Below are positions 5,630 to 6,370 of a stretch of DNA of 6,370 bases, piece by piece (within the stretch, counting starts at the first letter, position 1; every line of letters starts with the position of its first letter). The notes beneath the pieces were generated by a model. That model ran no database searches and was not told where the DNA came from. It saw nothing but the letters and a program-made list of their open reading frames with translations. Origin of the DNA: an uncultured Clostridia bacterium (lineage in GTDB: Bacteria > Bacillota > Clostridia > HGM11327); assembly GCA_905210525.1 (NCBI GenBank), contig CAJLXE010000099.1:1-6370 (forward strand), given 5' to 3'. The translations under genes and the position numbers were made by a program.

Positions 5630-5634
5630 GTTTT

Positions 5635-5673
5635 CTTCGGGACTCAAGCCCGCAAATGCTAAAAAACCCGAAG
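5635..5673 (+). other. Possible RNA hairpin in the mcsB-clpC gap
   Basis: CTTCGGG (5635-5641) can pair with CCCGAAG (5667-5673) around a 25-base loop. Alternatively the last four bases of the first arm, CGGG (5638-5641), can pair with CCCG (5649-5652). The two structures are mutually exclusive. No T tract follows, so this is not a clear terminator. It may tune processing or translation between mcsB and clpC, or be fortuitous. Confidence 0.3.
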
Positions 5674-5685
5674 CAATAATCAAAA

Positions 5686-5691
5686 AGGAGG
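5686..5691 (+). promoter_or_regulatory. Ribosome binding site of clpC
   Basis: AGGAGG lies 9 bases before the ATG at 5701. It decides the start: another ATG at 5696 is in a different frame and would have only 4 bases of spacing. It is the strongest ribosome site in the operon, which fits high ClpC synthesis. Confidence 0.85.
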
Positions 5692-5700
5692 ACAAATGCA

Positions 5701-6370
5701 ATGGAAATATTCAGCTATCTTTCAGACAACGCAAAAAAAGTTCTTGACCGCGCCGCAGAAGAAGCACGCATATTGAAGCAGAATTTTGTGGGCACGGAAC
5801 ACATACTGCTCGGACTTCTCAGCGACGTATCCGATGTTCGTTTTGTGTTCAATCAGATGGGCATAACGTTTGAAAATGCTCATTCGATTATCGAACAGCA
5901 AAACAAAGCGGCTGACATTGTGTTTACAAATATAATTTCATATACAACAAAAGCAAAATCCGCTTTTCAAAGGTGTACGGATAAAATAAGACTTCGCGGC
6001 AGCGAAACAATAAATACTCAGGACATAGCCGTATCGCTTCTCGATGACAGCGAATCCGAAGCTGTAAAATGCATAAAACAACTCGGCGGAAAACCAAGCG
6101 AAATAATAAATACATTCAGAGAACTCTACAATTCTCCGAAAGAACAGCCCCGCCCGAAAGAAACGCAAAAAACCGAAAAAACATCGTCAATTCTGCAAAA
6201 ATACACCAAAAATCTCTGCGCTTTGGCAAGAGACGGAATGCTTGATCCCGTAATAGGAAGAGAAAACGAAATACAGAGAGTTCTTCAGATACTTTGCCGC
6301 CGCACAAAAAACAATCCCGTACTGATAGGCGAACCGGGAGTCGGCAAAACCGTAATAGCGGAAGGTCTTG
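5701..6370 (+). CDS. clpC: ClpC, AAA+ unfoldase of the ClpCP protease (5' part)
   Basis: ClpC is a hexameric ATPase that unfolds proteins and feeds them to ClpP. The first 223 codons lie in the window and the gene continues past the right edge; the full protein is usually about 810-850 residues. The N-domain holds two Clp repeats. The first has the canonical GTEHILLGLL (31-40). The second (about 81-142) is divergent, with NTQDIAVSL (105-113) at the equivalent place. A charged, proline-containing linker (about 143-163) follows. The first ATPase domain begins with LDPVIGRENEIQRVLQIL (181-198), then RRTKNNPVLIGEPGVGKT (200-217), which includes the Walker A loop with K216 and T217. In Bacillus ClpC each N-domain repeat contributes a phospho-arginine pocket; only the first looks intact here. 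It is the fourth gene of the operon, 71 bases after mcsB, with no separate promoter or CtsR site visible in the gap. Confidence 0.95.
   Translation, partial: MEIFSYLSDNAKKVLDRAAEEARILKQNFVGTEHILLGLLSDVSDVRFVFNQMGITFENAHSIIEQQNKAADIVFTNIISYTTKAKSAFQRCTDKIRLRGSETINTQDIAVSLLDDSESEAVKCIKQLGGKPSEIINTFRELYNSPKEQPRPKETQKTEKTSSILQKYTKNLCALARDGMLDPVIGRENEIQRVLQILCRRTKNNPVLIGEPGVGKTVIAEGL

Noticed and set aside
5696..5698. ATG five bases before the clpC start
   Set aside because: It is in another frame that does not encode ClpC; the AGGAGG spacing and the conserved N-terminus support 5701.

Overview
The window looks like chromosomal DNA of an anaerobic, low-to-mid GC Firmicute of class Clostridia. The evidence is the ctsR-mcsA-mcsB-clpC order, a textbook CtsR operator, strong GGAGG-type ribosome binding sites, heavy use of ATA (Ile) codons and UGA/UAA stops. 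A cytoplasmic GH29 fucosidase hints at a gut or other host- or plant-glycan habitat, but this is inference.

Layout. The left half is on the minus strand. It holds a homoserine dehydrogenase gene (hom, 163-1344) and an alpha-L-fucosidase gene (1499-3118). Each has its own recognisable sigma-A-type promoter with an extended -10, and an intrinsic terminator separates them. A 512-base divergent intergenic region (3119-3630) follows. It contains the fucosidase promoter and leader, a plus-strand terminator hairpin with no obvious gene in front of it (possibly the end of a small RNA), and the ctsR promoter with a perfect CtsR heptad repeat over the start of transcription. The right half is the plus-strand heat-shock operon: ctsR (3631-4083), mcsA (4104-4607), mcsB (4604-5629) and the first 223 codons of clpC (5701 to the window edge).

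How the genes work together. In Bacillus, CtsR represses clp genes. McsB, activated by McsA, phosphorylates arginines on CtsR and on damaged proteins, and ClpC captures phospho-arginine (pArg) proteins through two pockets in its N-domain. The gene order, the operator and the zinc fingers of McsA are all kept here.

The most interesting observation is that the phospho-arginine chemistry appears to be gone. McsB is intact as a reading frame and clearly homologous along its length. However, it has lost the catalytic Cys (now Asn), both catalytic Glu residues (now Thr and Ser), several nucleotide-phosphate-binding Arg residues, and the Arg-Asp of its allosteric pArg pocket. In parallel, CtsR has Lys where the well-studied wing-tip Arg62 sits, and the second ClpC N-domain repeat has lost its GTEH motif (Glu to Gln). 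Together these suggest a pseudokinase version of McsB, perhaps a non-catalytic adaptor, in a remodelled CtsR/ClpC system. Residue numbers of reference proteins are from memory; no alignment or search could be run.
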